This document shows positions 26,611-34,669 of a stretch of 64,000 nt of DNA, piece by piece. The stretch is from a bacterium (GTDB taxonomy: Bacteria; Zhuqueibacterota; QNDG01; DSAB01): positions 82,851 through 146,850 of the forward strand of contig JAFGDT010000041.1 of the NCBI GenBank assembly GCA_016931965.1, written 5' to 3'. The notes beneath the pieces are model-generated. The model did no database searches and was not told where the DNA came from. It saw only the letters and a list, made by a program, of their open reading frames with translations. The translations under genes and the position numbers were made by a program. Positions within the stretch are counted from its first letter, which is position 1, and every line of letters begins with the position of its first letter.

Positions 26611-28299
26611 TTATCGAATAGCTTCAATCATTTCTCTGTAAAGTTGCGGCGTTGTAAAATGGATGGCCCGCATGGCCCCGGAAGGACAGCTGGCCACACA
26701 ATTTCCACATCCCCGACAAACCGCTTCATTCACCACGGAAACACCCTTCACCTCATTAAAAGAGATGGCGCCGTAGCAGCAGACTTCCAGACAGGTTTGA
26801 CAACCCGTGCAAAAATCCTCCAAGACTTTGCAGACTTTCACCTCTGGAACGATCTTCTCTCCCGGGATCAGCCGATTGAGAATTTTCCCGCTGACGGCCT
26901 GGGCCTGGGCAACCGATTCTGAAATGCCTTTCGGACCTTGGGCAGCACCCACAATGTAGATGCCTTCAATGGATGTAGCCACAGGATTGAGGTGATGATG
27001 GGCTTCCTGAAAAAATCCGGTTTCGCCGAGAGAGACATTGAGAAGCTCGGCAAGGGCCTCTGTTCCATCAGCCGGTTCCATCGCTGGAGCCAAAATCACC
27101 ATGTCCGCACTTTCTTTTTTCTTGACGCCATCGATTTGGGTGTATTCAATGGATGTATTTTGAATACCGGCCTCTTTGACACGAATAAAATCCACCCCTT
27201 CTGCTTTGACCTCTTCATAGGTTTGCTGATCGGTTTTGTGAGGGAGACAGAGATCCCGATAATAGACTCTGATTGAAATCTGGGGCAACTTCGCTTTAAG
27301 CATTCTGGCGATTTTGATTATTGTGCTGCAACAAATCGTCGAGCAGTACCCCTTTTCATCTCTCCCCACACAGTGTACCAGTGCGATGGATTGGGGTGAT
27401 TTCCCTGATTTGAGACTGATTTTACCCTCGTTGAGTATCATCGATTCGACTTCCAGTGTGGTGTACACCTCATCTTCCTTTTGATAAACAGTTTGAGGGA
27501 GTTTATTGGGATTAAGCAGGCGAAAACCGGTCGCTATCACGATGGCGCCCGCTTTCAGTCCCGTCTGCAACTCCGTCTCTTTTCCCACTTTTAAAACGAT
27601 TTCAAAATTCCCAAAAAACCCCACCACACTTTCCAGTTCTGTTTCGGTAAAAACCTGAATATGCGCATTTTGCTGGACAGCTTCTATTTTCTGCTGAATC
27701 ATTTTCGCAGAATTTCCCTGACGTGAAAGCAACTGAGAATAGAAAATCGATTTCCCACCCAACCTTTCCGTCTTCTCAATCAGACAGACCTTTCTTTTTT
27801 CATCGGCTAGCATCAGGGCTGCTTCCATACCGGCAATGCCTCCTCCAACAATCAGCACATCGGGATTGGCATCCAATTCTCTCTCTAACAGTTCAGATTG
27901 ATGAAGCGTCCTGCGAATGCCGGCCCTAATCGACCGAATGGCCTTCTCCGTCGCTTTCGCCTTATCCGGAATAACCCAGGCACAGTGCTCCCGGATATTC
28001 ACCATATTAAACAGATAGGGATTCAAATTCGTTTTCTTGCACACATTCATGAATGTGGATTCATGATCCCTGGGTGAACACGCGGCCACCACCAAATGGG
28101 TAAGCGCGTTCGATTCGATTTCATTTTTGAGAAATGCCTGCCCATCGTTTGAACAGAGCAATTTGTATCGCTTGACAACCAATTCGATATCTTCAAACTC
28201 TTCCAGTGAAGAGATGACCTTAATAACCCTATCAATATCGACACGTTCTGCAATATTGGGTCCGCATTCGCAAACATAAACACCAATTTTTAAACGCAT
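26611..28299 (-). CDS. HdrA-like flavoprotein with N- and C-terminal Fe-S domains (QmoB-like)
   Basis: 562 aa. N-terminal HdrA domain (YVCECGPNIAERVD near residues 8-21, VVAACSPRDHEST near 72), FAD motif LIVGGGIAGMEAALML near 148, and C-terminal double [4Fe-4S] (CTGCQTCLEVCCYGAI, then CRGCGNCVASCPSGAM). Compared with full HdrA it lacks the inserted ferredoxin region in the middle, which the neighbouring 433-aa protein keeps. Likely role: flavin-based electron distribution with MvhD and the FdhB-like pair. Start ATG 28299 has SD AGGAGA. Confidence 0.82.
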   Translation of the reverse strand: MRLKIGVYVCECGPNIAERVDIDRVIKVISSLEEFEDIELVVKRYKLLCSNDGQAFLKNEIESNALTHLVVAACSPRDHESTFMNVCKKTNLNPYLFNMVNIREHCAWVIPDKAKATEKAIRSIRAGIRRTLHQSELLERELDANPDVLIVGGGIAGMEAALMLADEKRKVCLIEKTERLGGKSIFYSQLLSRQGNSAKMIQQKIEAVQQNAHIQVFTETELESVVGFFGNFEIVLKVGKETELQTGLKAGAIVIATGFRLLNPNKLPQTVYQKEDEVYTTLEVESMILNEGKISLKSGKSPQSIALVHCVGRDEKGYCSTICCSTIIKIARMLKAKLPQISIRVYYRDLCLPHKTDQQTYEEVKAEGVDFIRVKEAGIQNTSIEYTQIDGVKKKESADMVILAPAMEPADGTEALAELLNVSLGETGFFQEAHHHLNPVATSIEGIYIVGAAQGPKGISESVAQAQAVSGKILNRLIPGEKIVPEVKVCKVLEDFCTGCQTCLEVCCYGAISFNEVKGVSVVNEAVCRGCGNCVASCPSGAMRAIHFTTPQLYREMIEAIR

Positions 28300-28320
28300 G
28301 GCATTCTCCTGAATGGACTT

Positions 28321-29622
28321 TTATTCTGTATGGGAAACCGACAGTGAACGGACAACATGCCCGACAGCCGATTCAGCCTGGATAACGGCATATTGGGCGT
28401 CCTTGGGACCTTCGGCACATCCGGCAACAAAAATACCCGATCTCGATGTCTCTGTCGAACCCGCCTTCTCATCTAAAGTCCGGAAAAACCCGTGATTATC
28501 CTGATCAATGGCCAGTATTTTTGCGATCTGAGAGGCGGTTTTATCCGGGATCATGGCCGGTTCAAGAATGACCATATCCACAGAGAGTGTTTCTTGAACA
28601 CCTTTTCCATGGGTATACTTTACTTCAAGACCGCTCCCATTTTCAGCTACACGGACAGCCTCTGGATCTGTTTGGAATATAAAATGGACACCTTCCTCTT
28701 TCACTTGATGAAGGAATTTTTGAGACAGCTTACCAGGCACACAGAGATCAGAATAAAAGTGGGTGATACTGGCATCCGGCAGCTTGTGCTTCACAAAATG
28801 GGCATGTTTCAGAGAACTCATGCAGCATACACCTGAACAATACCCCTGCTCTTTCCGTCCAATACAGTGCACGATGGCTACGGATTTCGGTGCTTTTTCG
28901 CCATCCCGGAGGGTCAGTTCACCGGAAGTGGGTCCATTGGAGGCAAACAACCTTTCAAACTCCATGGCTGTGTAGACCCCAGGCAGCTTTCCGTATCCCA
29001 GATGCGAGAAATGGCTGACATCGAGGAGTTCAAAACCGGTAGCCACCACAATCGTTTTCACGCGAATATCCACTTCATTTTCCTGATCGGAGAAATCGAT
29101 TGCTTCGAACATGCAGGCTTCCTGGCAGGCCTTGCAATTTTTTTTGCCGCTGATCTGCAGACAGTGTTCGGGATCGATCACTGGGACATTTGGCAAAGCT
29201 CCCGCACATGCGATATAGATGGCCTTTTTATCCGAGAGATTCTCTTCCCATTCGTTTTTGAGGCTGACCGGACAGGGCTCGTAACACATGCCGCACCCGA
29301 TGCAGGCAGTAAGACTTACATAACGGGGTTTCTGATGAAGGGTCACATGAAAATCTCCAGCTTCACCTTCGACCTTCTGAACTGTACTGAGCATCATCAG
29401 ATCAATATTCGGATGCTGCAGAATCTCCTGCTGAACCGGAGCCACCATACAGGTCGAGCATTCCAGATGGGGGTAACTCTCCTCATTTTTAATGATATTC
29501 CCGCCGATCAGGGGAAGCTTTTCCACCAGACAGACCTTTTTACCCCCTTTGGCCAAAAGCAGGCTCGCTTCCATACCTGCAATGCCGGACCCGATCACCA
29601 GTGTATCGTAAGTATTATTCAT
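28321..29622 (-). CDS. HdrA-like flavoprotein, core plus insertion clusters (QmoA-like)
   Basis: 433 aa. Begins directly with the FAD motif (LVIGSGIAGMEASLLL) and so lacks the roughly 140-residue HdrA N-domain and the C-terminal ferredoxin. It keeps CIGCGMCYEPCPVS near residue 108 and a second Cys set (CLQISGKKNCKACQEAC) near 155. HdrA-type FAD loop CIGRKEQGYCSGVCC near 255. Complementary in domain content to the downstream 562-aa protein, as QmoA is to QmoB. No QmoC, ApsAB or Dsr genes are present. The 149-nt gap to the upstream mvhD holds nothing recognisable. Confidence 0.8.
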   Translation of the reverse strand: MNNTYDTLVIGSGIAGMEASLLLAKGGKKVCLVEKLPLIGGNIIKNEESYPHLECSTCMVAPVQQEILQHPNIDLMMLSTVQKVEGEAGDFHVTLHQKPRYVSLTACIGCGMCYEPCPVSLKNEWEENLSDKKAIYIACAGALPNVPVIDPEHCLQISGKKNCKACQEACMFEAIDFSDQENEVDIRVKTIVVATGFELLDVSHFSHLGYGKLPGVYTAMEFERLFASNGPTSGELTLRDGEKAPKSVAIVHCIGRKEQGYCSGVCCMSSLKHAHFVKHKLPDASITHFYSDLCVPGKLSQKFLHQVKEEGVHFIFQTDPEAVRVAENGSGLEVKYTHGKGVQETLSVDMVILEPAMIPDKTASQIAKILAIDQDNHGFFRTLDEKAGSTETSRSGIFVAGCAEGPKDAQYAVIQAESAVGHVVRSLSVSHTE

Positions 29623-29771
29623 CTTTCATCTCTCTTATACATGGAATCATTTTCAAACGGATTCATACAACCTTCCGCCTCATGACGTTTCATTTGTCAC
29701 ATGATCCTTGAATATCTTCATCAACGGTTGAACAATGGATACTGTATCGGCTAAAACTGGAACACTGTGTT

Positions 29772-30212
29772 TTAATAATAAGCATTCCTGTTTATCGGAT
29801 TAGGCCCTAATTTTTTAATTCTCTCGGTAAACTCATTAACAACATCCACATACCGTTTGCCTTCGGAGGCCGATATCCAGGACAGTTGCAGTCTCTCCGG
29901 ATCCAATTTTAATGTTTCCAGGATGCTTTTCAATAAAGCATATCGCCTGCGGGCATAATAATTCCCCTTGTCATAGTGACAATCTCCCGGATGGCAACCG
30001 GCAATCAGGATTCCGTCAGCACCGCCGAAAAAAGTGGTCAACACGAGATTGTAATCAACCCGGCTGGAACACATTACACGAATCACATTGAGTGAAGGAG
30101 ACAGTTCCATTTTGGATGATCCAGCCAGATCTGCCGCTGCATAGGTGCACCAGTTGCACAAATAACCGACGATTTTGGGAAAAAATTCCTCTTTTTGTTT
30201 TTGATCTTCCAT
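29772..30212 (-). CDS. mvhD: MvhD-like [2Fe-2S] electron-transfer subunit (copy 2)
   Basis: 146 aa from ATG 30212. GYLCNWCTYAAADLAGSSK, VIRVMCSSRVD and AGCHPGDCHYDKGN are the family Cys motifs. First gene behind the promoter at 30271-30300. The start is uncertain: another in-frame ATG lies at 30233, and neither has a clear SD. Confidence 0.85.
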   Translation of the reverse strand: MEDQKQKEEFFPKIVGYLCNWCTYAAADLAGSSKMELSPSLNVIRVMCSSRVDYNLVLTTFFGGADGILIAGCHPGDCHYDKGNYYARRRYALLKSILETLKLDPERLQLSWISASEGKRYVDVVNEFTERIKKLGPNPINRNAYY

Positions 30213-30270
30213 ACTGCAATCCACATGAATCATTGTACAAGATAACTTGAGTAAACAATCTCCTGATACA

Positions 30271-30300
30271 TTATTAGGATAGACAAATAACACCTGTCAA
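30271..30300 (-). promoter_or_regulatory. Promoter of the mvhD-hdrA-sucCD transcript
   Basis: Leftward TTGACA (30300-30295), 18-nt spacer, TAATAA (30276-30271). Perfect -35 box. About 60 nt upstream of the mvhD start. Confidence 0.65.
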
Positions 30301-30313
30301 ATCAGTGATTTGA
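30297..30313. promoter_or_regulatory. 17-nt perfect palindrome overlapping the -35 box
   Basis: TCAAATC-AGT-GATTTGA, two 7-nt arms with a 3-nt centre, covering four bases of the -35 element. The position suits a repressor, or an activator of the FNR/CRP class bound close to the polymerase, although the arms do not match the TTGAT-N4-ATCAA FNR consensus. Confidence 0.5.
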
Positions 30314-30387
30314 TATGCATTTATTTGGACTATGGGTAATGGATCACCGTTTGAAATTTGGACGTTCTTTGCCAAAGAGCTGCAGTC

Positions 30388-30612
30388 TTAAATCTGAATC
30401 TGCGCCGAGTGTTTCCCGTTGGCATCTGTATTGCATAACAGCAGCGTCTTTCCCGTTCTCTGGCTCCACGCCTTGATATCATTGGGAAAAGAAGGACAGT
30501 CCGCTTCTATTTCCAGGATATCGCCGGGTTGTAATTGAGGCAACATTGCCGCCACCTTCAAAATAGGCTGTGGACACTTCAGCCCGAGCGCATTCAATTT
30601 TTGTGTCGCCAT
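30388..30612 (-). CDS. TusA/SirA-like sulfur carrier protein
   Basis: 74 aa, full length. The persulfide Cys is in LGLKCPQPILKV near residue 13. TusA-type proteins carry sulfur as a persulfide. The adjacent DsrE-like gene suggests a small sulfur-transfer pair, although no dissimilatory sulfur enzymes are in the window. Last gene of the long leftward run. Confidence 0.87.
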   Translation of the reverse strand: MATQKLNALGLKCPQPILKVAAMLPQLQPGDILEIEADCPSFPNDIKAWSQRTGKTLLLCNTDANGKHSAQIQI

Positions 30613-30632
30613 GGATTCTCTCCTCGCCTTAT

Positions 30633-30992
30633 CTAAAAAGAAAACGTCAACTCTGACCCCTGTGCTTCAGCCACAAAGGTCGTGGCACCAACGATTTCAG
30701 TTCCTTCAATAAGGTCATCTTTTGTAAAATTGTGTACATCAAAAGCCAGTTCACAGACAAGCAGTCTTCCGCCCAAATTGATCAATCCCCTGTACAGTTC
30801 CATCAGGTCCGGAAGCGCCTTCGATGCTTCATTCAATTTCTCAAGAGCTCCCTTGACCATTGCCGGAGCACCGCTCGGTGTAAAGAAAAGAATGACCTCG
30901 TCTCCACTGGCCGCCGCTGCAGATCCTAAAATAAACGGAGAATACACATTCTTGGGTTCTGCGCCGTTCACTGTGATTGCCATCTTCGCCAT
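30633..30992 (-). CDS. DsrE-family protein (copy 1)
   Basis: 119 aa. DsrE/F-like fold: nucleotide-like start MAITVNGAEP, SGDEVILFFTPSGAP near residue 30 and LVCELAFDVHNF near 85. Likely partner of the TusA-like protein 20 nt downstream. A TATAAT box (leftward, 31083-31078) stands about 85 nt before its ATG with a poor -35, so it may have its own promoter. The rest of the 30993-31154 gap is AT-rich and featureless. Confidence 0.8.
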   Translation of the reverse strand: MAKMAITVNGAEPKNVYSPFILGSAAAASGDEVILFFTPSGAPAMVKGALEKLNEASKALPDLMELYRGLINLGGRLLVCELAFDVHNFTKDDLIEGTEIVGATTFVAEAQGSELTFSF

Positions 30993-31154
30993 ATCTTACT
31001 CCTCCCTGATTATGATAACTTTTCCTATTGCCTATCAAAACACAACGGCTATCATCCGAAATTTAATACCAATCGATATTATATCTGAGCATTGTTTTAG
31101 ACATAACATGTATACTATTAAAAATTGTGTGCGATTGTCTTTCTATGTAATTTG

Positions 31155-31889
31155 CTAATAAATCCATTTATGTTGAATATTTCGTTTACTGAATAAAAAT
31201 AAAACAATAGAAAATATAATTAAAATAGAAAAACTGATTGGTACTGTAATATGACCGTCCTGATTGATAGCTGTTTTTAAAAGATCAGCGCCATAGGTTA
31301 ATGGTATAAAATAGGATAAAAGACGCACGTAAACCGGAAGCTGACCGAGTGGAATAAACAAACCGCATAAAAAAACCATCGGAAAACGAAAAAAGTTAGA
31401 AAAAGTCTGCGCCTCAAAAACTTCACTCACCGAAACAGCAATGAAAAGACCTAAAAACGTTGAAGTGATGGCAATAAAAATAACACTCATAAAAACAATC
31501 ACCCAGTTAATATGTGGAAGATTTACAAAAAAAAGAGCAATAAGCACAGGTACAAAGGCATTCACAATACCAAATAAAATAGCTCCCAGCGTTTTCGCCA
31601 GCATCAGCCAGGTGAGACTGATGGGTGATAGCAGCAACCTGTCGAATGAACGGCTGCGGCGTTCAAATGTGATGGTGACCGAAAGCAATGATGTAGTACC
31701 GAAAAGGATGGACATTGCCATTATGCCAGGCAGAATAGCACGAACATCCACAGGAGTTTGAGATTTAAGGAAAAACATCAGCATCCAAGCAAATGGGAAA
31801 ATAATCCCCCAGCTAATATTGGGAGGTTTTAAGTAGTAATTACGGAAATCCTTAAGCATAATATTCCAAAAGGCAATGGCCGTTTTCAT
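31155..31889 (-). CDS. ABC-2 type transporter permease
   Basis: 244 aa, about six hydrophobic segments, with the ABC-2 signature region (VFLCGLFIPLGQLPVYVR near residue 170, then FIPLTYGADLLK). NodJ/DrrB-like exporter membrane protein; substrate unknown. Stop-to-start overlap of 4 nt with the ATPase gene. More AT-rich than the Kor and Hdr genes around it, so this pair and the adjacent DsrE gene may be a later insertion. Confidence 0.87.
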   Translation of the reverse strand: MKTAIAFWNIMLKDFRNYYLKPPNISWGIIFPFAWMLMFFLKSQTPVDVRAILPGIMAMSILFGTTSLLSVTITFERRSRSFDRLLLSPISLTWLMLAKTLGAILFGIVNAFVPVLIALFFVNLPHINWVIVFMSVIFIAITSTFLGLFIAVSVSEVFEAQTFSNFFRFPMVFLCGLFIPLGQLPVYVRLLSYFIPLTYGADLLKTAINQDGHITVPISFSILIIFSIVLFLFSKRNIQHKWIY

Positions 31890-32863
31890 TTTTTCTTGCC
31901 TTCCTTTTCTTTCTTCATCACTTCTCGTTCGATTCCCGTGATTTTAACAAATACTTCTTCCAGCGATGGTTTGATGATCTTGGCTTCCATCACTTTTATC
32001 CCGCGGGAATCAAAAAATGACATCAACGACATCAGATCATGTGCTATCGCCGAACGAACCTGAAAAACAGATTCCTGAATGTGCGTTAACTTACATTGGC
32101 TGAATTGCTGTAGAAAATCATACTCGAATTGACTGAGCTGAACAATCCCATCAAATGAGAATTGGATAATTGCCTCTTTTTGAGCGTCTTCCATCAAGTC
32201 ATGAATTGCACCTATTTTTATAATTTGACCCTTTACGATAAAAGCAATACGATGGCAAAGCCGCTCTGCTTCTTCAATGTAATGCGTGGTCATAAAAATA
32301 GTGGTGCCTGTTTCATTCAGGCTTTTTATCAACAACCGTATTTGACGTGCGCTGGCAACATCGATTCCTGTTGTCGGTTCATCTAAAAATAATACACTCG
32401 GTTGGTGGATAATACCCGCGGCAATGGTAAGTTTCCGTTTCATGCCTTTGGAATAGGATTTATAAAGCCTTTTACCGGCTTCTGTTAAATTAAATTGTCG
32501 CAACAAATTTCTGGCTCGATGCTCACGCTCTGTTTTTTCAATTCCATAAAGTGAAGCACAAAAACACAGGTTTTCAAAGCCATCCAGTTCTTCGTATAAA
32601 TTACTCTCGTCTGGGACAATGCCAATTATTTCCTGCGCTTTTTTTATATGCGCGGTGTAATCTTTTCCATTGAAAAATATACTGCCAGAAGTTGGACGGG
32701 CTAATCCAGTCAGCATATTAATAGTCGTTGTTTTGCCTGCGCCATTTGGTCCTAAAAAACCAAAGATTTCATTCTTCAAAACTGAAAAGTTCAGACTGTC
32801 TACCGCTAAAAAATCATTGAATTTTTTGGTCAGGTTTTCAACTTTTAAAATGTGTTGTTCCAT
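31886..32863 (-). CDS. ABC transporter ATP-binding protein
   Basis: 325 aa. Walker A GPNGAGKTTTIN near residue 39, signature YSKGMKRKLTIAAG near 137, Walker B VLFLDEPTTG near 157 and H-loop TTHYIEEAE. The extra C-terminal region of about 100 residues is typical of NodI/DrrA/CcmA-like exporters. Works with the permease just downstream. Confidence 0.9.
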   Translation of the reverse strand: MEQHILKVENLTKKFNDFLAVDSLNFSVLKNEIFGFLGPNGAGKTTTINMLTGLARPTSGSIFFNGKDYTAHIKKAQEIIGIVPDESNLYEELDGFENLCFCASLYGIEKTEREHRARNLLRQFNLTEAGKRLYKSYSKGMKRKLTIAAGIIHQPSVLFLDEPTTGIDVASARQIRLLIKSLNETGTTIFMTTHYIEEAERLCHRIAFIVKGQIIKIGAIHDLMEDAQKEAIIQFSFDGIVQLSQFEYDFLQQFSQCKLTHIQESVFQVRSAIAHDLMSLMSFFDSRGIKVMEAKIIKPSLEEVFVKITGIEREVMKKEKEGKKK

Positions 32864-32917
32864 ATTTAACGTTATATCTTTTTTATTTAAAAGCCATTTA
32901 ATGCAACGGAGTTACCG

Positions 32918-33277
32918 TTAAAATGTAATAACTTTATCACATTCAACCGTCCATTTAGAAAACTCATTCATATTGCTCAATTGAACACCTTCAATGAATC
33001 GAAGTCCATCAATACCGCGCGCTTCAGAACAGCCGCCGCAACTTTTTACTTCACCGCCTTGTTTGATGACAGATTTCAACATCCGTTCGATGTTATAGTA
33101 GCCATTCGGCGTTGTTTGGTTAGGCAGTCCGCAAAACACAGCGTCCGCCAGCAGGAATATTTTTATTTCTACTTTGTCGGCATGCTCTTTCTGAAGTGTC
33201 ATGGCCAATCGCAAAGCATTGTATGCTTTTTCTGTTCCGTAAGGCGCATCGTTGATTATAATGAGAATTTTTTGCAT
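32918..33277 (-). CDS. DsrE-family protein (copy 2)
   Basis: 119 aa. DsrE/F fold with IIINDAPYGTEKAYNAL at the start, LLADAVFCGLPNQ near residue 42 and the Cys pair CGGCSEARGI near residue 80. Probable sulfur-relay or redox role. 38 nt behind korC. Confidence 0.82.
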   Translation of the reverse strand: MQKILIIINDAPYGTEKAYNALRLAMTLQKEHADKVEIKIFLLADAVFCGLPNQTTPNGYYNIERMLKSVIKQGGEVKSCGGCSEARGIDGLRFIEGVQLSNMNEFSKWTVECDKVITF

Positions 33278-33315
33278 TTTATTTCCTTTATATATAGACG
33301 GCTAACACTTTCTGT

Positions 33316-33837
33316 TTATTCTGCCCTATAATGGTATCCCCGATCAAACGCTTCTATATTAAGCTCGATAAACCGCTGGGGAACCGATTCGGGTATCGTT
33401 TTCTTCATGGCTTCCACGGAGACAACCTTCGTCACCGCTGTCATAAAACCAAGCATGACCACGTTGGCAATGATCCGATTACCCAGCTCCTCCGCAATGC
33501 GGGTAGAAGGAATGCCAAAAATTTTCTTATCCGTCTTCGGTTTCACCAGATCGGAATCGATAATCAGAGTGCCATCCTCTTTCAGTTCATCAATGAACTT
33601 GTCGTATCCTTCTTGAGACATGGCAATCAAGAAATCGGTCCTGGATACATAGGGATAGAGGACTTTCGTATCAGAAATAACCATCTGAGAACTGCATGCA
33701 CCGCCTCTCGCTTCTGGGCCAAAAGACTGATTCATGGTTGCAAATCCATGATCGTAGATCGAAATGGCTCTTCCTAAAATAATTCCTGATCGGATAATTC
33801 CCTGACCTCCAAATCCGGCAAATCTCATTTCAGTCAT
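33316..33837 (-). CDS. korC: 2-oxoacid:ferredoxin oxidoreductase gamma subunit
   Basis: 173 aa. FAGFGGQGIIRSG at the N-terminus and MNQSFGPEARGGACSSQ near residues 36-52 are gamma-subunit hallmarks. Single gamma subunit for a cluster that has two alpha and two beta genes. Last Kor gene, 102 nt after the divergent beta subunit. Confidence 0.92.
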   Translation of the reverse strand: MTEMRFAGFGGQGIIRSGIILGRAISIYDHGFATMNQSFGPEARGGACSSQMVISDTKVLYPYVSRTDFLIAMSQEGYDKFIDELKEDGTLIIDSDLVKPKTDKKIFGIPSTRIAEELGNRIIANVVMLGFMTAVTKVVSVEAMKKTIPESVPQRFIELNIEAFDRGYHYRAE

Positions 33838-33939
33838 TGGTTATATCCTTTTTATTTGAACAATTCTGAAAAACCTGCACGACTGTGAAATCTTGAAAAA
33901 CGAACCGTTTTATATATTGTTTTTCAAAAATAAAAAAAT

Positions 33940-34659
33940 CTACACTTCTATCTTGACAAATTTATCCCCCAATACTTTCGTCATTTGCTCATTGTAAGAA
34001 TCGATAAAATTGGGACGCTCTCTATCGACAAATTGACCCACGATGATTTTTCCATCGGGCACGATCTTCACATTGAGTGTATCTTCCCCATTTTTGATTT
34101 CCGAATGTTGAAAATAGAAATCAAGAATGTCCGGTTCGTTTGAAATGACATCCACCACAGAAAATCCGGTTTTTCTCAAAGATTCGGCAATCGCATGGCT
34201 TAACTGATTCGCATGAAGCAGCGTCCATCGCGCCACATAAACAGCACCGCATGACCTGGCCAGATGGGGAATATTGAGGGGTTCATCAAATGATCCGTAG
34301 GGAGATAAGGGCACACGGGGGAATACCCCGGGTGCATACTCGCCCCCAACCTTTTTGTAGTGATAATGGTTTATGCAAATAACATGGATATCCATGTTTC
34401 TTCTGCCGGCGTGAACGAAATGATTCCCACCTAAAGTCGCAAGATCACCAATAAAGACGGCCAGCTTTAAGCGGGGATTCGCTAATTTCATTCCCGTTGC
34501 AAAGGGTATGGCCCGGCCTCTCGAGGTATGAAATAAATCCATTCCGAGATAGTCAGTCACCTCTGGATGATACGCTATATCCGTAACCATACAAATATCT
34601 TTTTGATCACATTGAGAGCTTTCAACACCCTTTTTAAATATTTCAATAATCGGATCCAT
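33940..34659 (-). CDS. Divergent Kor beta subunit without TPP and Fe-S motifs (KorB2)
   Basis: 239 aa, shorter than its paralogue at 35964. Clearly related (FHTSRGRAIPFATGMKLANP, LGGNHFVHAGRRN, VGQFVDRERP), but every cofactor signature has changed. The N-terminal CPGCG is absent, IGCTGR is DIAYHP, the TPP/Mg motif GDGDLVSIGG is GDLATLGG, the NNFIYAMTGG loop is NHYHYKKVGG, and the fourth Cys (SPCAMYY in the paralogue) is missing. A structural or regulatory subunit rather than a catalytic one is the simplest reading. Intact frame, so it is kept under selection. Confidence 0.85.
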   Translation of the reverse strand: MDPIIEIFKKGVESSQCDQKDICMVTDIAYHPEVTDYLGMDLFHTSRGRAIPFATGMKLANPRLKLAVFIGDLATLGGNHFVHAGRRNMDIHVICINHYHYKKVGGEYAPGVFPRVPLSPYGSFDEPLNIPHLARSCGAVYVARWTLLHANQLSHAIAESLRKTGFSVVDVISNEPDILDFYFQHSEIKNGEDTLNVKIVPDGKIIVGQFVDRERPNFIDSYNEQMTKVLGDKFVKIEV

Positions 34660-34669
34660 TTGACCCCTA

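Noticed and set aside
28867-29685. 272-codon open frame on the + strand
   Set aside because: It lies antisense to the QmoA-like gene, whose protein has clear FAD and Fe-S motifs; the antisense product has no recognisable domain.
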